64,000 nt of DNA, taken from the NCBI RefSeq assembly GCF_037893015.1, contig NC_133662.1:272898444-272962443 (forward strand), read 5' to 3'. This stretch comes from Macrotis lagotis. Lineage: Eukaryota > Chordata > Mammalia > Peramelemorphia > Peramelidae. The position numbers and the translations under genes were made by a program. The number at the start of each line of letters is the position of its first letter. The first letter of the stretch is position 1. Below, in pieces: positions 1 to 12,935 of the stretch. The notes beneath the pieces were generated by a model. That model searched no databases. It was given only the letters and a program-made list of their open reading frames with translations, and was not told the DNA's origin.

Positions 1-405
1 CATCTCCTCAATTTCTAATTTTTTGCCAATACAAAAAGAGTTGCTATAAATATTTTTGCACACATGGGTCTTTTCTCCTTTATTGTGATTTCTTTGGGAA
101 CCAGATTCAGATCTCCAGAATAGCTGGATCAGTTCACAACTTCACCAACAATGTATTAGTGTCCCAGTTTTCCCATATTCCTTCCAATATTAATCATTTC
201 CCTTTTCTTTCATATTCATCAACTACATTTCTCTAATTAACTTGGAACATTGTTTTTCATATGACTACAGATAGCTTTAATTTCTTCATCTACAAACAGC
301 CTGTTCATATTCTTTCACCATTTATCAAATGGGAATGACTTATATTGTTATAAATTTGACTCGGTTCTCTATATTTTAGAAATGAAGTCACAGGAATGTT
401 TTCAC
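1..405 (-). mobile_element. L1 LINE 3' fragment (older family)
   Basis: Minus-strand match to the 3' part of the old marsupial L1 found again at 35735-36775: shared phrases include the pieces around 'gttgctataaatattt', 'ggatcagttcacaac' and 'cctgttcat..cttt'. Starts before the window. Confidence 0.75.
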
Positions 406-494
406 AGAAAGAAATAATAAAATGCAATTTGAAGAAAAAGGATCTGGAATCTCTAGGGAAAATTTTTTCTAAGTTAGCATAAAGGGGTAAATTA

Positions 495-890
495 CAATGA
501 AACTGCCTCAAAGAGATGAGCAGAACCATGGTACATTCTAACAGCAACATGGGGGTGGTGGTCAACCTTGATGGACTCACTCATTCCATCAATGCAACAA
601 TCAGGGACAATTTGGGGCTGTCTGTGATGGAGAATACCATCTGTATCCAGAGAAAGAATTGTGGAGTTTGAATAAAGACCAAGGACTATACCTTCAATTT
701 TTTTTTAAAAAAGTTGTCTTATGTACTACATAATTTTGTTATCTCCAATATTTTCCTTCTTCCCCAAGGAGATGATTTTTCTCTCAATACATTCAATTTT
801 GATCAATGTATAGCATGGAAATAATGAAAAGATTATCAGCCCATCTTCTGTGAGAGGGGGAAAATAGTAAAATTCAAAACATTACAAAAC
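495..890 (+). mobile_element. L1 LINE 3' end
   Basis: Plus-strand copy of the L1 3' end seen again at 1200-1760: 'gatgagcagaacca', 'aacagcaacatgg', 'ggagaatacca' and 'agagaaagaattgtggagttt' occur in the same order. It is 5'-truncated and diverged. Confidence 0.8.
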
Positions 891-932
891 GGAAAGGTAG
901 AAACTACTATTGTATAGAACTGGAAAACAAAC

Positions 933-935
<3 letters not shown>

Positions 936-976
<41 letters not shown>
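936..976. repeat. (AC)n microsatellite
   Basis: About 20 uninterrupted AC units between two L1 fragments. Confidence 0.98.
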
Positions 977-980
<4 letters not shown>

Positions 981-999
981 CATATATAAAGAAACTGTC

Positions 1000-1840
1000 T
1001 CAATTTAAACAACAAGGCAGGAATACTCAAAGCAATTTCTTCCTGGCTTGGATGGATGGGTGAGAGAACTAATCAGCAAAACCTAGATCCCACCAATTTG
1101 GAAAACTCGAAGAACTGCTGGGAACACTTGAGAGGAGCTTGGCAGAAGTTGGAGTTAGACAAGAATCTCATACCATCCTGGCAAAAAATTGGAAATTAAG
1201 TGAATGCCCTTCAATTGGGGAATGGCTTGGCAAACTGGTATATGTATGTCATGGAACACTATTGTTCTATTAGAAACCAGGAGAGACAGGATTTCAGGGA
1301 AGCCTGGAGGGATTTGCATGAACTAATGCTGAGTGAGATGAGCAGAACCAGAAAAACCATTGTACACCCTAACAGCAACATGGAGGTGATGATCAAACTT
1401 GATGGACTCGCTCATTCCATCAGTGCAACAATCAGGGACAATTTGAGGCTGTCTACAATGGAGAATACCACCTGTATCCAGAGAAAGAATTGTGGAGTTT
1501 GAACAAAGACCAAGGACTATTACCAATTTAGAAATAAACCTGATATCTTATTGTCTGATCTTGCTATCTTTTATACTTTATTTTTCTTCCTTAAGGATAT
1601 GATTTCTCTCTCATCACATTCAACTTAGATCAACGTAGACCATGGAACCAATGTAAACACTAACAGATTGCCTTCTTTGGGGGGGGGTGGGGGGAGGCAA
1701 GCAAGAATGGGGGAAAAATTATAAAACTCAAAATGAAATCTTTCTAAAAAAAAAAGCAAAAAATAACAAAAGAATCTCATACCACCCACCACACTAAGCT
1801 CCAAATGGAGATGTGAATGTCCAAGTCAAACCAGGGAATA
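1000..1840 (+). mobile_element. L1 LINE 3' end with remnant of ORF2 C-terminus
   Basis: Contains 'ccttcaattggggaatggctt', the well-known end of marsupial L1 ORF2, then the 3'UTR with a G-rich tract (1680-1697) and an A-rich end (1746-1770). A 100-codon open frame at 1200-1502 is the ORF2 tail, not a host gene. Flanking sequence (1020-1195, 1770-1840) also resembles L1. Confidence 0.85.
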
Positions 1841-2309
1841 CGAGACAATCGGGGAAATGTCCATCACCTGTGACCAAAACGTCTCATGGCAACACCTCCA
1901 TCCCAGAAACACCAACACTTTTTGCAGTGGTAAAGCAGTAGAAAACAAGATTTCCCTTCCATTGGGGGGAACAGCCGAACAAACTAATATATGACTGTCC
2001 AGCCATATTCCTGTACTGTAAGAAAAGATGGATGTGAGGCCAGGGAAGGCAGCAGGAGGTAGTGTCAACAGCCTGCCCAGGGACCATGCTGGCATCCAAG
2101 AAGCCAGGTCTACCCCAGGAAGAGGCTCCCCTCCCTCTCTTGGCAGAGAGGGCACTTGCATGGAAAGTCAGGCTTGGGGGAGAGGGCTACACTGGGAGGG
2201 ACAGGGAATGGAAACAGAAAAGGTACCTACAAAAAAATCTGCTTAAACAAGAAAGTAGGTCAAACCACAGTGGCAAGTGCAATGCTGGCAGTGACTCTGC
2301 AGCTCAAGA

Positions 2310-2560
2310 GGCTTCACTGGCTCCCTCTGCCTTTGAGGTTCCCTTCACATCCTCCCTGCTCCAGCCAAAGGGACCTCTTTGCTGTCCCTCACCAAGAACT
2401 CCACCAGGAAGTCTGTCCTGATTGTACTGACTCTGACCTCATTTGACCTGGTTCCCAGCCTCCTTTCTATCCACCATGTTGTGCCTATCCTCTGGGACAT
2501 GCTAGCATGTGTTGGGGAGAGGCTGTTTCCTTGTACCTCCAGACTGAGCCCAGAGGCCAG
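2310..2560 (+). mobile_element. L2 LINE fragment
   Basis: 'ggcttcactggctccctctgcct' and what follows resemble the pre-3' region of mammalian L2. Old and diverged. Confidence 0.5.
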
Positions 2561-2569
2561 GCTCAGGGA

Positions 2570-3620
2570 GGTTTACCTCATCTAACCCACATGAGAAGAG
2601 AAATCCCTTCTATCATGCTACAGATGCCAGTGCCAGGAAGCTCAATGCCTCCCAGAGCTGCCCACTCCACCCTATGATGGCTCTCCTGCAGACTCTGCAA
2701 GGGACCCCAAGCTCCTGAACCTGCTGCTCCACTGGATGGCTTTTCAGACCTCGCTCACTCCCAAGGCCACCCCTTCTCCGGATTGCTCATACCAAGGTCC
2801 TCCAACCTGGCATCCCTGACCGGGGAGGGGCTTAGCCCCAAACACACAACCCTGCAGATGACCAACAGTCATGCCCCTCTCTGGACCTAGGTGGACAACC
2901 AGCAGCTCCATCCCCAAGGGCAGGGACTGACCCTGTGAGAGATATCAGGAAAAGCCAGGGGCTCCAGCCCCCCCCCCCCCGAAGGTCTGGCCATCCTGGG
3001 GACAGAGTCTTCACTCCTTCCTGCTGAGAGCCTGAGGGAAGGTGCCTTTCCTCCCGCCTCCTTCCTCTGCTCTAGAAACCATAGTAAACCAAAGGCTGGT
3101 TTACATGGGGGGGGGGGGGGCAGAAGCTTACTAAGAGGCCCTGCCCTAGGTTAGGAGGTCATTGCCTCCCTGGAAGGCCCTTTTCTGTGTCTGATGATCA
3201 GTCCCTAAACCAGCAGCTGGAGGGGAGGCTGCCCAGTCCCCTCCAGATCACCTCCAATGAAAGAAACGCCCACCAAAAACAGTCAAAAAGCTGCTTGACT
3301 CCTGGAGGGACCCTCCCACCTCCCTAGCACACACTCCTCCCTGGAGTATCCATGCCTCAAGACCATGCCAAGGGTCCTGGTGATTTAGGGCCACCCCACT
3401 ACAGCCTCTCAAAGGCCTGGCAGATCAGGGCAGCTGTTCTTCTTTCACAGGTCTAGTTCCTGGCATCAGCCTAGGGCAAGCATTCCAGGTCGGCTGAGGA
3501 TGGTCCCTCCCCAGGGCCGGAGAAAAGAAGGATGTTTTCATGGAAGGTTGCCCTCCAATCTGTCTAGTACTTGGAAAGGGTGAGGAAGGAAGCACCAATA
3601 CTCATTTATTCTACAAGGGA
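2570..3620. other. no gene seen; poly-C and poly-G tracts
   Basis: CpG-poor, C/T-rich sequence with no supported exon. It holds a C13 tract (2968-2980) and a G14 tract (3107-3120). Confidence 0.5.
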
Positions 3621-3629
3621 AGTACAGCA

Positions 3630-3745
3630 AAGGATAGTCCAAGGATCTGGGTTCAAGTTCTGAATTAACCCTTATCCCACCTATGTGACCCTTGGCAAGA
3701 TGCTTCCCTTCATGGGTCTGTTTTGTCATCACAAGTGAAGGAGCT
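3630..3745 (+). mobile_element. MIR-type SINE fragment
   Basis: 'gatctgggttcaagttctg...ctatgtgacccttggcaag' followed by a CTCAGTTT-like end is the MIR core in plus orientation. Confidence 0.6.
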
Positions 3746-4136
3746 CTCCCCAAGAAAAGGAGAGAGGGAAGTCAGTCATGGTGCCTGCCCCCTGCAAGCT
3801 CTCAACATCCAGGAGAGAGCCCCGCCTTTCTAGCTCAGAGAATGACAGGAGCAAGCCAGCAGATGAAGTCCCTCAGCCGCTGTCCACATCAAGGCAATGC
3901 TCATCAGCCAAGTGTCATCTGTCATGCTGGGAGCCTTCTATTAATAGGCTGCCGGACAAGCAGGAACCTGCCAGAAACCATGCTTGCTCCCCGGCAAGAA
4001 ACCCCATCATCTGAACTTACAAAAAGATCAACTGGGGGAGATTTATTGGCATTTTCTAAAGGATTTACTAGGTGAAAACTTTAAATAAGAGCTCCCCAGG
4101 AATTTAACTGTTTGATCACAGATCTGCCTTCTGTGG

Positions 4137-4276
4137 ATGGAAGGAAACAGGGAGAGGGAGAAGAAAAGAAAGGAAGGAGAAAAGGAAGAAGAGAACAGAG
4201 GGAGGGAAATAAAAAGAGGAGGAAAAAAAGAAAAGAGGTAAGGAAGGAGGGAGGGAGGGAAGGAAGGAGGGAAGAA
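4137..4276. repeat. 140-bp polypurine tract
   Basis: Almost pure A/G (AGGA, GGGA and AAAG words) on the plus strand. Candidate triplex or H-DNA former. Confidence 0.9.
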
Positions 4277-5959
4277 CCTGGTGAGAGTTTGGGAGACTGA
4301 GACCCTTTGCATTAACGTGCAGGTGCTCATGCCAAGGTAATGAGTGAAAACAGGGATTTTGTTACAAAGAACACCCCACCTTTTCAGGACCCTAGGGGAG
4401 ATTACCCCTTCCCCCAAGGCTACCTCATAGAAGCCAGCATCCTGAAGCCCAGGCACTGTGTCTCTAGTTGGGCCTAGGACTACTGAGCCGAAGCAGAAGC
4501 AGCTCCATGGCCATGGGGAGGATGAAGCTGCTTAGCCTAGTCACCTCATACAGCCTTACCAGCCTTTCCTTCCACAACATAGAGAGCAGGGACTACACTG
4601 GAGCCCCAGAAGCCCCTTCTCTTTGATTCTAAGAGTACAGGAAGGGGCCTGGCTGAAGGGAGTCATCATGTGGCCAGACTGGCAGGAGGTCCTGCAGTCT
4701 GTGGGTCAGCAACAGAAGCCCAGACCTGGCTCCAAATCCTGCTGGAAATTTGGAGCAGTGCGTCCCTGAGCAGGGGTCACCACCTCGTCCAGGGCCTCCA
4801 TTTCCTGCACTCCGGAGGCTCCACGGAGTCCTTGGGGTCTGGGGGCTGCCCTCACTGCCCACCCTCTGCTGGGCCCAGAAGCAGCTCCCAATCAGGAGCA
4901 GAGGCCTGGTCATCCCATCAGCCTCTCTGCCCCACCACTGGGAATGGACCGAGCTCACAGGCCTTGGGCTTGGCTGAACATCCTCCTGTCCAGCTGGGAC
5001 ATCCCAAGCACCCAGAACATTCTGCAACTCATCATGTCTTTGAAGAGGAGGGTGCTGTCAACATTCAGCTTGGAACGGGCCTCAGCCAAGGAGCCAAGAC
5101 AAATGTTTAAATTCAGAAGCAGAGAAAGGGGAAGGCAGCCAAGCCACCATCAGCTCTCTCTTGAATGGGAATGACTACAGAGACCTCTCCCCACTCTCAG
5201 AGATATGAACCAAGGCCCCTCTCCCCAGGATGGCTGCCACAGGATCAGTGACATGCTGGGTGCGTCAGAAGAAAGAGGGAGGGGAGGGGAGGCTGACAAG
5301 ACCAAGAGCCCAGAGGGCCCCACAGCCAGGCTACAAAGAGGTGCACTTAGGCCTGGGCAGGCATCCTCGAGGGCCGAAACCATGAAGTCATGGTCAGGTG
5401 AATTAGGGGAAAGATACGTTGGCCCAAGAATAGCTAAGAAAGAGGCATCTTACATCCCTGGAGCAAGTGTGAGAAGAGGGGCCCTTTTGCCCTGGCCCTC
5501 CACAGGCAGTGGTGCTCCAAAGGTCCCAAGACAGCAAGGAGACCTCAGTGACCCATTTTCCCCAAGCTATGGAAAGCTTCCTCATGTGCATCCCACATTG
5601 CCTTCCTCCAGGAATGGGAGGTTCTGAACCTCCGCCCTTCCCCCAACTTTCCTGAGGTCTCATCAGAGCTGGACAAGTGTCAGGCAGCAGCATTTATTAG
5701 GCACCTACTGTATACAGTATGCAGGAAAAGAACAGCAGGCTCTGAAAATGTGATCTATATGACCCCAAAGGTGACGGCCAGCAATGACAAGGAGAGGAGT
5801 CTGCCTCTCTCCCTTCCAGCCCCCCCTTAGCTCTGGCAGCCCACCCCAGGCCTGGCTCCCACCTCAGATACTGCCTGGAGACCCTGGGCAAGGATTCAGC
5901 ATCCTGAGTCTCATTTGTATCCTCTATGGTCATTTATATCCTGTAAAAGGATTTTCTCT

Positions 5960-6065
5960 CTAAGTGAGAGCAAAGAGTCAGAGAGCAAGAGAGTGAGAGA
6001 GAGAGTCAGAGACAGAGACAGAGAGAGATGGAGGAAGAGAAAGAAAAGGAGGAGAGAGGAAGAGA
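5960..6065. repeat. GAGA-rich low-complexity tract
   Basis: Degenerate (GAGA)n/(AGAC)n run inside SLX9-side intergenic or intronic DNA. Confidence 0.9.
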
Positions 6066-6639
6066 CAAAGTCTCCCATCTTCCCCTCAGAGAGTCTGCTG
6101 TCACTAGTGGTAACAACAGGGGCATGATGGAAGTCAAAGGACTGGGGGCGGGGGTGGTAAAGGCCAGAGAATTTCACCATAGAGGAAGTTTCAATGACTT
6201 CTCCAAGGTCACTCAGCAACAAGCAGAATCAAGCAGGACTCGACCCCAGGCCCAAGCCTTTGAGGCCTGTCTTTGCTTCATTTTGGGGAGCCAAGGATAA
6301 CAGCTGGGTCTCAAGAGGACAGAGTAAGGTGTGGTGACAGCCCCATACACAAAGAGACCGTGATCTTGGCAACTCACACACTCATGGCGAAGAAGCCACC
6401 ATTTAAAAGGCCGTGATGCCAGGGCCACCCAGTATCTGCTGCTCAGGGTCTGACTGCCATCTTGGAGCCACCAGGCATGACATCCCTGCCTGTAATACAG
6501 CAACATCTTCTAAGCTGCAGAGAAATCAATTAAGCGAAGAAAAAGCAGTAAGCGATCGTGGAAAATCTGATTAAAGACAACGAAGCAGCAAGGGACCCAA
6601 ACATGGCTCCTGCCTCATCATAGTCGTTCCTTCATGGAT

Positions 6640-6870
6640 TTTAAATGTGTCGCTGTTAGGAAGGTGGAGGGAAGCTGTTCCCGTTGCCGTGGCTGACTTG
6701 GGGTGCCGATGGCCAAAGTCCGGGCTCTTCTCCACTCCAGCGTGCTCTAGTCTTCCCCAAGAGTTGGGGTGCTAATGCCAAAGTCGGGGTGCTGATGTCA
6801 AAGCCAGGGCACCAACTCCAAAGTCTTCTCCGCTCCAATGTGCTCCAGTCTTCCTCTAAGCCAAGGATTA
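6640..6870. repeat. short local repeats (GGGGTGCTGATGxCAAAG)
   Basis: The phrase 'ggggtgc(t/c)(g/a)atg(c/g/t)c(a)aag' occurs three times (about 6690, 6766, 6787), and 'ctccactccagcgtgctctag' is echoed by 'ctccgctccaatgtgctccag'. The two blocks are about 105 bp apart, suggesting an old tandem duplication. Confidence 0.65.
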
Positions 6871-7235
6871 TTTACCCTCGTCCCCATTCTTGGCAGCTTG
6901 GTCCCCGATAAGGTCACTATTTTGGTTCCCATTCCAGTGGAAAGAATACTGTCATGGGGCCTTGGATGTGAATCCTGGTCCCTGGAGGGTTGTACAAAGG
7001 CTAGACTCATGACAACCAGACCAACTCTATGGTCACACATGCCAGGACTGAGGTGGCCCAGACAGGGCGTCTCGGGGGAGGAGGTAGTCATCCTCTATCT
7101 GGTCGGTCTACAAAGATAAACATGTGCCCACCATATGTGCATGCTCCAGGTGGAAGTCATTAGGACAAAATGGGGGTGAAAGGAAGAACTGATGGGACTT
7201 TGCGATGGAGCATACTCTAGCTGGGGTGGGGGGGG

Positions 7236-7465
7236 CACAGAGCCTGGAGGGCCGGGCCTAAAGTCAGGAAGACACAGCATCCCGAGTTCAAATCCCACCT
7301 CAGAACCTTTACAAGTTAGGTATCCCTGAACAAGTCACTTCACACTGTCTGCCTCAGTTTCCTCAACTGTAAAATGAACTGAAGAAAGGATTGGCAAACC
7401 CCTCCAGGATATCTGCCAAGAAAATAGGGTCATGAGGAATCAGACACAACTGAACAACAACCATC
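7236..7465 (+). mobile_element. tRNA-derived marsupial SINE (MAR1-like)
   Basis: B-box 'gagttcaaatcccacctc', then 'cctcagtttcctcaactgtaaaatgaact', 'ggcaaacccctccagga' and a tail 'agacacaactgaacaacaa'. Near full-length. Confidence 0.8.
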
Positions 7466-9329
7466 AGTGGATATCAAGAAAAGATGTAAAGGCCAAAGGT
7501 CTGAGGCTGGCCTCTACCCATCCCTGCCAAGCGAGAGGTCTCCAGATTGACAAGCTAGTGGAGGGATCCCCACCCCCACCCTGAGCTCCTGTGCATCTGT
7601 GGCACGGGGGCCCCTGCTCCAGGCCTCCTCATATTTACTGAAGCTCCAAGGTGACATCCGGGGAAGATTTCTGTCATCTGAAGCGCCTTTATTCTTGTTT
7701 TTACCCACCATCCTCCTTGAGTCTCACAAAGCTGTCTGTGCACCCTGGGGCCTGGCTGACATTCAAGAGGGAAACTAGAAGTCAGAGCCTAGACACTGAC
7801 GCAAGAGAAGGGCAGGAGATACCACGCCGGGGCAGGAGGGACTTCACTTGTGGCCCCTTCCAGCACCCCTGGGTCAAGAGAGGGAATCAGGGCCTTATCC
7901 CTACTGGTGGGCAGCCAATATTATCACCGTCTTATCCTCAACCGCCCCCAGGAAGCCTTTCCAGCTCCCCAAGAGGCACCAAACCCGGCTCCCAGAGCGG
8001 GCAGATACAGCATCTTCTGGCTCAGGCTGGGGGAGGCAAGAGAGGAAGAGAGAGCCAGGCCAGTTCTTAGGGGCCCTGGAAGCTCAGATGTCACCCACTT
8101 GGTGCCCAAAGCTAAGAGGATGGAAACCAGGAAGGCAGGTGTAGGGTGAGTTCCCTACATTTATCAGGGGACAAAGTCTGTTGAGAGTCAAGACCCCGGA
8201 AGGCAAAGCTTCTCAGGGCAAAGGCCCCACTTCCACTCCAGGCTCCCACCAAACACAAGGAAATCCCTCAGCACATTTGAAGTCATTACCGAAGATATTA
8301 CAGTCTGTACATATGACGGAGAGAAGACCAACACGTAAAAGGAGTGGACGCAGAATAAGCACAAATGCCATGGCCTCCCAAATAAGCTCTCTAGTCACCA
8401 GACGACACGACAGGAGCACACTAAGCTGGTGATCCACTCACAGTCCTAGATCTTCTGCTGCTTCCAGTTCAGGGATCCTGCCATTTTCCTAGCCCTGTGT
8501 CATCGGCAAGGTGGATTCATGTCATCTAGTCTCTGACCAAAAGACTGAAATGTGAAGAGGCCAGGGCTGAGTGTGGACTCCCAGGCCTTTCCACCAGAGG
8601 CAAGTCATTTCCTGCCTAACTTCAAGTCTAAGTCCCCTCCCTCCCCCAGCCACTCCCCACTGGGATTGTGTTCCTTCTGCACAATTGGGAATGGGGGGGG
8701 GGGGGGACCAGGGAATCACTCCTTAATTGACTTTGCTTGGTAATAGCCTCAAAAATCCTGCTGAGGCCCCCCCTGCCCCCATCTTTGCCCACAGGCTGTA
8801 CAGCCTCCTAGCGGGGACCCCACTGATCCAGAAGGCAGGGAGATGACAGCAATGGCCCACCCAGGCTGGCCAAGGAGGCCGTGTGGACTGAGCCAGCTCC
8901 CCACCCAACCAGGATGGGGGCCACAGGGGAAGAGCTGCTAGATCTCTCAGACCAGGTCAGAGGAGGGGCAGAAGACCCCTAGGGGCTCAGTCTTAACATC
9001 TGCTCCTGGGTCTTACAGGCTCCCAGGCAAGAGCTCTGGATAACAGCCTCCAGGGTCTCCATCAGGAGGAAACTGAGGCACGGGGAAAGGTCACATCCAC
9101 AGAAGTCCCAGGATACGTCTTCCAGTCTAAGGATGACCAAACCACCAGTCAGACCTCAGCCAGGAAAGTCAGAGATGGCCAAGAACACCAGACTGGTCAG
9201 CAGAGAATGGGGAGCAACTCCTAGGGTTCTAAGGCTGGGTCCAGGAAGGAGACAAGTGCAAGCGGGATGGAGCCTAGGCTGGGCCAGGCTGGGAATGGCT
9301 GGCAGGTCAAGCAACACAAACCCATTCAC

Positions 9330-9600
9330 TCAGTCACACATGTATGCACCACACACACGTGTACACACAACAGAGATCTGTGCACACTCACAAACATGTG
9401 TGCACCCACACACATGCTTGAATGTGTATGATGCACATGCGTGACAGTGGCGTGTCTGTACCTATGTGCATACACACACAGCACATACAATAGACACACG
9501 TGCGCTCAGTCGTGCAGTGCACCTACATACCACACACATGTACAACTCACACACATTCACCCGCATATACGTATACACACATGCTCCCACACATGCACCA
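9330..9600. repeat. degenerate CA/TG-rich satellite
   Basis: About 270 bp of imperfect alternating pyrimidine-purine words (ACACATG, TGCAC, CACGTG), much broken by substitutions. It produces several spurious histidine/threonine-rich open frames. Confidence 0.85.
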
Positions 9601-11189
9601 AGGACTCCCTCTAAGGCTGAGGGGCTCCCAGGTCCCACTCTTCCAGATAAGCATGGGGGGCAGGGAAGGGGCCAGGCCACCCCCAAAGACACAGGCTGAG
9701 AACAACACCCCCCCCCAAGCCCAGGAAGCCACCTGGTGCTGTGTTATGCTCACCCACTGCAAGCTGCCAACTGCTGCACCAAAATAAACCAGTTCTGTGA
9801 GTGAGGAGCAAGGAGGCCAATGTGGGGTTAGGCCCAAGGCTCTAGTTTTTAAAAGTCTGTTTAAATGAGGAGAGTCACAGACTCTGGCCCTTCTGCAGTC
9901 CCTTCCCTCCCAGCCTCACAACCCTGGAAGAGGCATAAAGGACAGCCAGCTTGCCAGGGGACAGAAGGAACCTAGGCCCAGGGGAAGGGACTTGTCTCCT
10001 TGCTGCCAGAGCATCAGAGGCAGGAACAGAGGCCGCTGGCCCACCCAGAGGTTGCCTCCCGGCCCCAGGAAGGAAGTCGCAGAGCTCAGCAGGACCCTAT
10101 TCTCACAAATGGCTGCTCCAGATGCCACAGATCTCCACACAACCTCCAAAGGGCCAATACTGCTCCGCTTCTGGGCAGAAACCGAGGCACACCCAGGGCC
10201 AAGGAGAGAGCTGGGAGCCCAGGTCCCAAGCCCAGCAAGCTTCCTCTTGCTCTTCTCCAGGCCCCTCTCCTCTCCTCACCGTCTCCAGTCAACGTCCTCT
10301 GTGAGGACCCAGGGAGGTGGTCTCTTGGGGGAAGGGGAAGTTACTTTCAGGACCACCGGGCATTGGACAAGAAGGCAGCATAGAAGACACACTCAGAGTG
10401 ATGAGCTCCGAGTTCAAATGCTTCCTTTGGCACTGATGTTCGACAGGGCCTTGGCCCACCTACCCAAGGCCCCTCTGTTTTCTCCTCCACAGGAGGATGA
10501 CAGCTCAGCTCAAATCATGAGGGGAAAGCACATCACTAGAGTCAGGTTGCTGAGATGTCTGGGCAGCGGTCAGCTACCCCAAGATCACAGCTTTGTGAGG
10601 AGGAAGCACCAGGGACACAGGGGCCCCACGGTCATCTGACCACATAGTCGTCAGATCTGCTGCTGTGATGTCACTGAGGCCCGGATACAATGCCCTTCAC
10701 CCGTAAGATACAGCATACTGTATGTAGGACCTGAGAGGGAGCATCCCAGGTCAGGCTGCTGAGGCTGCAACTCAGTGGGTGTGTGATCAGTAGGCCAGGG
10801 GAGGAAAAGCCAGAACTGGGTCAAAATTTCCCATCTTGAGTTAGTTGGATTCCCCATCTTGTTTTTTTACTGAGTCATCATTAATAAAGACAAAGATTTT
10901 TAAAAACACAAAAGAAGAAAAAAATCTAGAGAGAGACACAAACCAAAAGGCTAATTTTGCCATTCCTCCATTTAGCACACTCCACATCCCTGGACCAGAG
11001 GCCACTCCCAAACATGCTGAGTCTCCTGGCCCAAAAACCCGGGAGACTCCCAGCACCAAAGCCCGTGCTGTCTGCACCCTGGTAGTCCTCATCCAGGCAG
11101 TTCAAGGAAAAAGCGCATGCTTACAGGTCAAAGAGAGGCCTTCTCAGAGGACACTGAAATGAGCCAAATCACACCTTCTCGGTGGCCCA

Positions 11190-11360
11190 CAACAATTTTT
11201 TTTTTAGGGTTTTTTTTTTTTGCAAGGCAAATGGGGTTAAGTGGCTTGCTCAAAGCCACACAGCTAGGTAATTATTAAGTGTTTGAGACCAGATTTGAAC
11301 CCAGGTACACCTGACTCCAGGGCCAGTGCTTTATCCACTGCACCACCTAGCTGCCCCAAC
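11190..11360 (-). mobile_element. tRNA-derived marsupial SINE
   Basis: Reverse complement of the SINE at 51198-51344: poly-T, then 'gcaaggcaaatggggttaagtgg' through 'tccactgcaccacctagctgcccc'. Full-length. Confidence 0.9.
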
Positions 11361-12311
11361 ACAACAGGATTTCTCATTCCCCTTAACAGCCCGCCACCGG
11401 GGCTTCCTTCCCCATGAACATTCTGGCCTTCCATAGTCACCTCTCCAGTTTCCCCAAAACACAGAAAATATTCTGCCCCAGATATCCTGGCCGACACAAG
11501 CTCTCAGTGGTCAAATGTGTCGGGGCATTGTTCGCCAGGCCTTCAAAAACAAACCAAAGGCATCCCGAGAACTTTTAAATCACTTCCGAGCAAAAGAGAG
11601 TCAGGAGAGCCAGACTTGGAAAGAACCCATCGCCCATGATCCCACCCTGCCACCACCACCAGGCATCCTAGCAGGAGGGTTGGCCCAGAAGGCCAAGACA
11701 GGAACTCTAGGGACCTACCAACCCAGAAAAGACTGGGAGGCGCCACCAGGCCCCAAGAAAACCATGGTCTGACACTTGATTTAAAAATCAAGGACAGGGG
11801 CTGGATCTTCCTGCCTGGCATCCCTCTTCTTTCTTCTGCCCATGGAGAGACTCCACCAGCCACCTTCTCTGGAACCCTCTTGGGTGGAGAACCCTTGGAA
11901 CACACTAAAAGTACATCCCAACCAGCTCATCAAGGGCCCTGATGACTCCAGCTGCAGGGAATGGTGAAAAGCAAAGCTGGCAACGGTGCTGGGGCCTACA
12001 AAGATTTTCCACCAGATTTCTGGCAGCCACAATGACCCGAGCCCCTCCCCAGCCTGGCCTACAAAAGAGACGTGAGCTCCCAGCAGACACTGGAGAGAAA
12101 GTGGAAAGGTGATCATGGGCCAACGTTTGTCCTTGTTTTGAAATCCAGGCAACCACTCTGCACGGAGGTTGGGGGAGTGAGGGGCATGAGCAAAGGGAAA
12201 CAACACCCTCTTCCCTCCATCCCTCCTCTGGCCTACCTGACCTCAGGACCTTATCCAGCCATCTGCAACTCGAGTGGAAAGGTAGAGTTTGACACCATCC
12301 CCTTCTCCCAC

Positions 12312-12490
12312 GGGGTAGCCAGGTGGTTCAGTGGATAGAGATCCAGGCCTGAAGTCAGGGAGTTCTAAGTTCAAATACAGTCTCAAACACTGTGTAACCC
12401 TGAGTCAATCACCTCACCCTATTTGCCTCAGTTTCTTCAACTGTAAAATGGGCTGGAGAAGGAAATGGCAAATCACTCCAGTACCTTTTT
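12312..12490 (+). mobile_element. tRNA-derived marsupial SINE (MAR1-like)
   Basis: 'ccaggtggttcagtggatagag' (A-box side), 'gttcaaatacag' (B box), then 'tgtaaaatgggctggagaaggaaatggcaaatcactccagta'. It ends in a T-run. Confidence 0.85.
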
Positions 12491-12784
12491 TTTTGTAGCT
12501 TAGTTTTTATTTTATAATCATAAATATTAATTCCACTAGCCAGACTAGTAGAAGAAAAAAAGGAAATTCAATCCAAAGAGAATTGCAGCACATGAGAGAA
12601 AATGAGGTTTGGGGCGGGGAGGGGGGGCGGGGGAGGTAAGACAGAAAAGCAAAACCGAAAACCATTTGAGAGGCGTTTGTTCCTCTTCCTTGGGAGCTTC
12701 TGGGAAGATGACAAGGTAGGTGGCATTCTATGTTGAGTAAATCCACTGGGTAATTTGATTTGATTTAATAAGCTTGGATTATTA

Positions 12785-12935
12785 TGGAGGCAGCTCAGTG
12801 GTACAGTGGACAGAACACTGGCCCAAGAGGCAGGAGGGGATGAGTTCAAATTTGGTCTCAGATACACTTACTAGCTGTGTGACTGGGCAATTTTCTTGCT
12901 CCAAAAACCAACCCCAAAGTGATTATGAGAAGCCC
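12785..12935 (+). mobile_element. tRNA-derived SINE fragment
   Basis: 'ggcagctcagtggtacagtgga', 'gagttcaaatttggtctcaga' and 'ctagctgtgtgactgggcaa'. Confidence 0.8.

Noticed and set aside
1200-1502. 100-codon open frame with a protein-like sequence
   Set aside because: It is the tail of L1 ORF2 (MNALQLGNGLANWYMYVMEH), a LINE remnant.
4629-5627. overlapping open frames of 75-146 codons on both strands
   Set aside because: No conserved motif, no splice-site support, and roughly equal open frames on both strands, as expected for GC-moderate non-coding DNA.
9992-10639. 215-codon plus-strand open frame
   Set aside because: No recognisable domain, no CpG island, and other frames overlap it at similar length. 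Its composition is that of C-rich intronic DNA.
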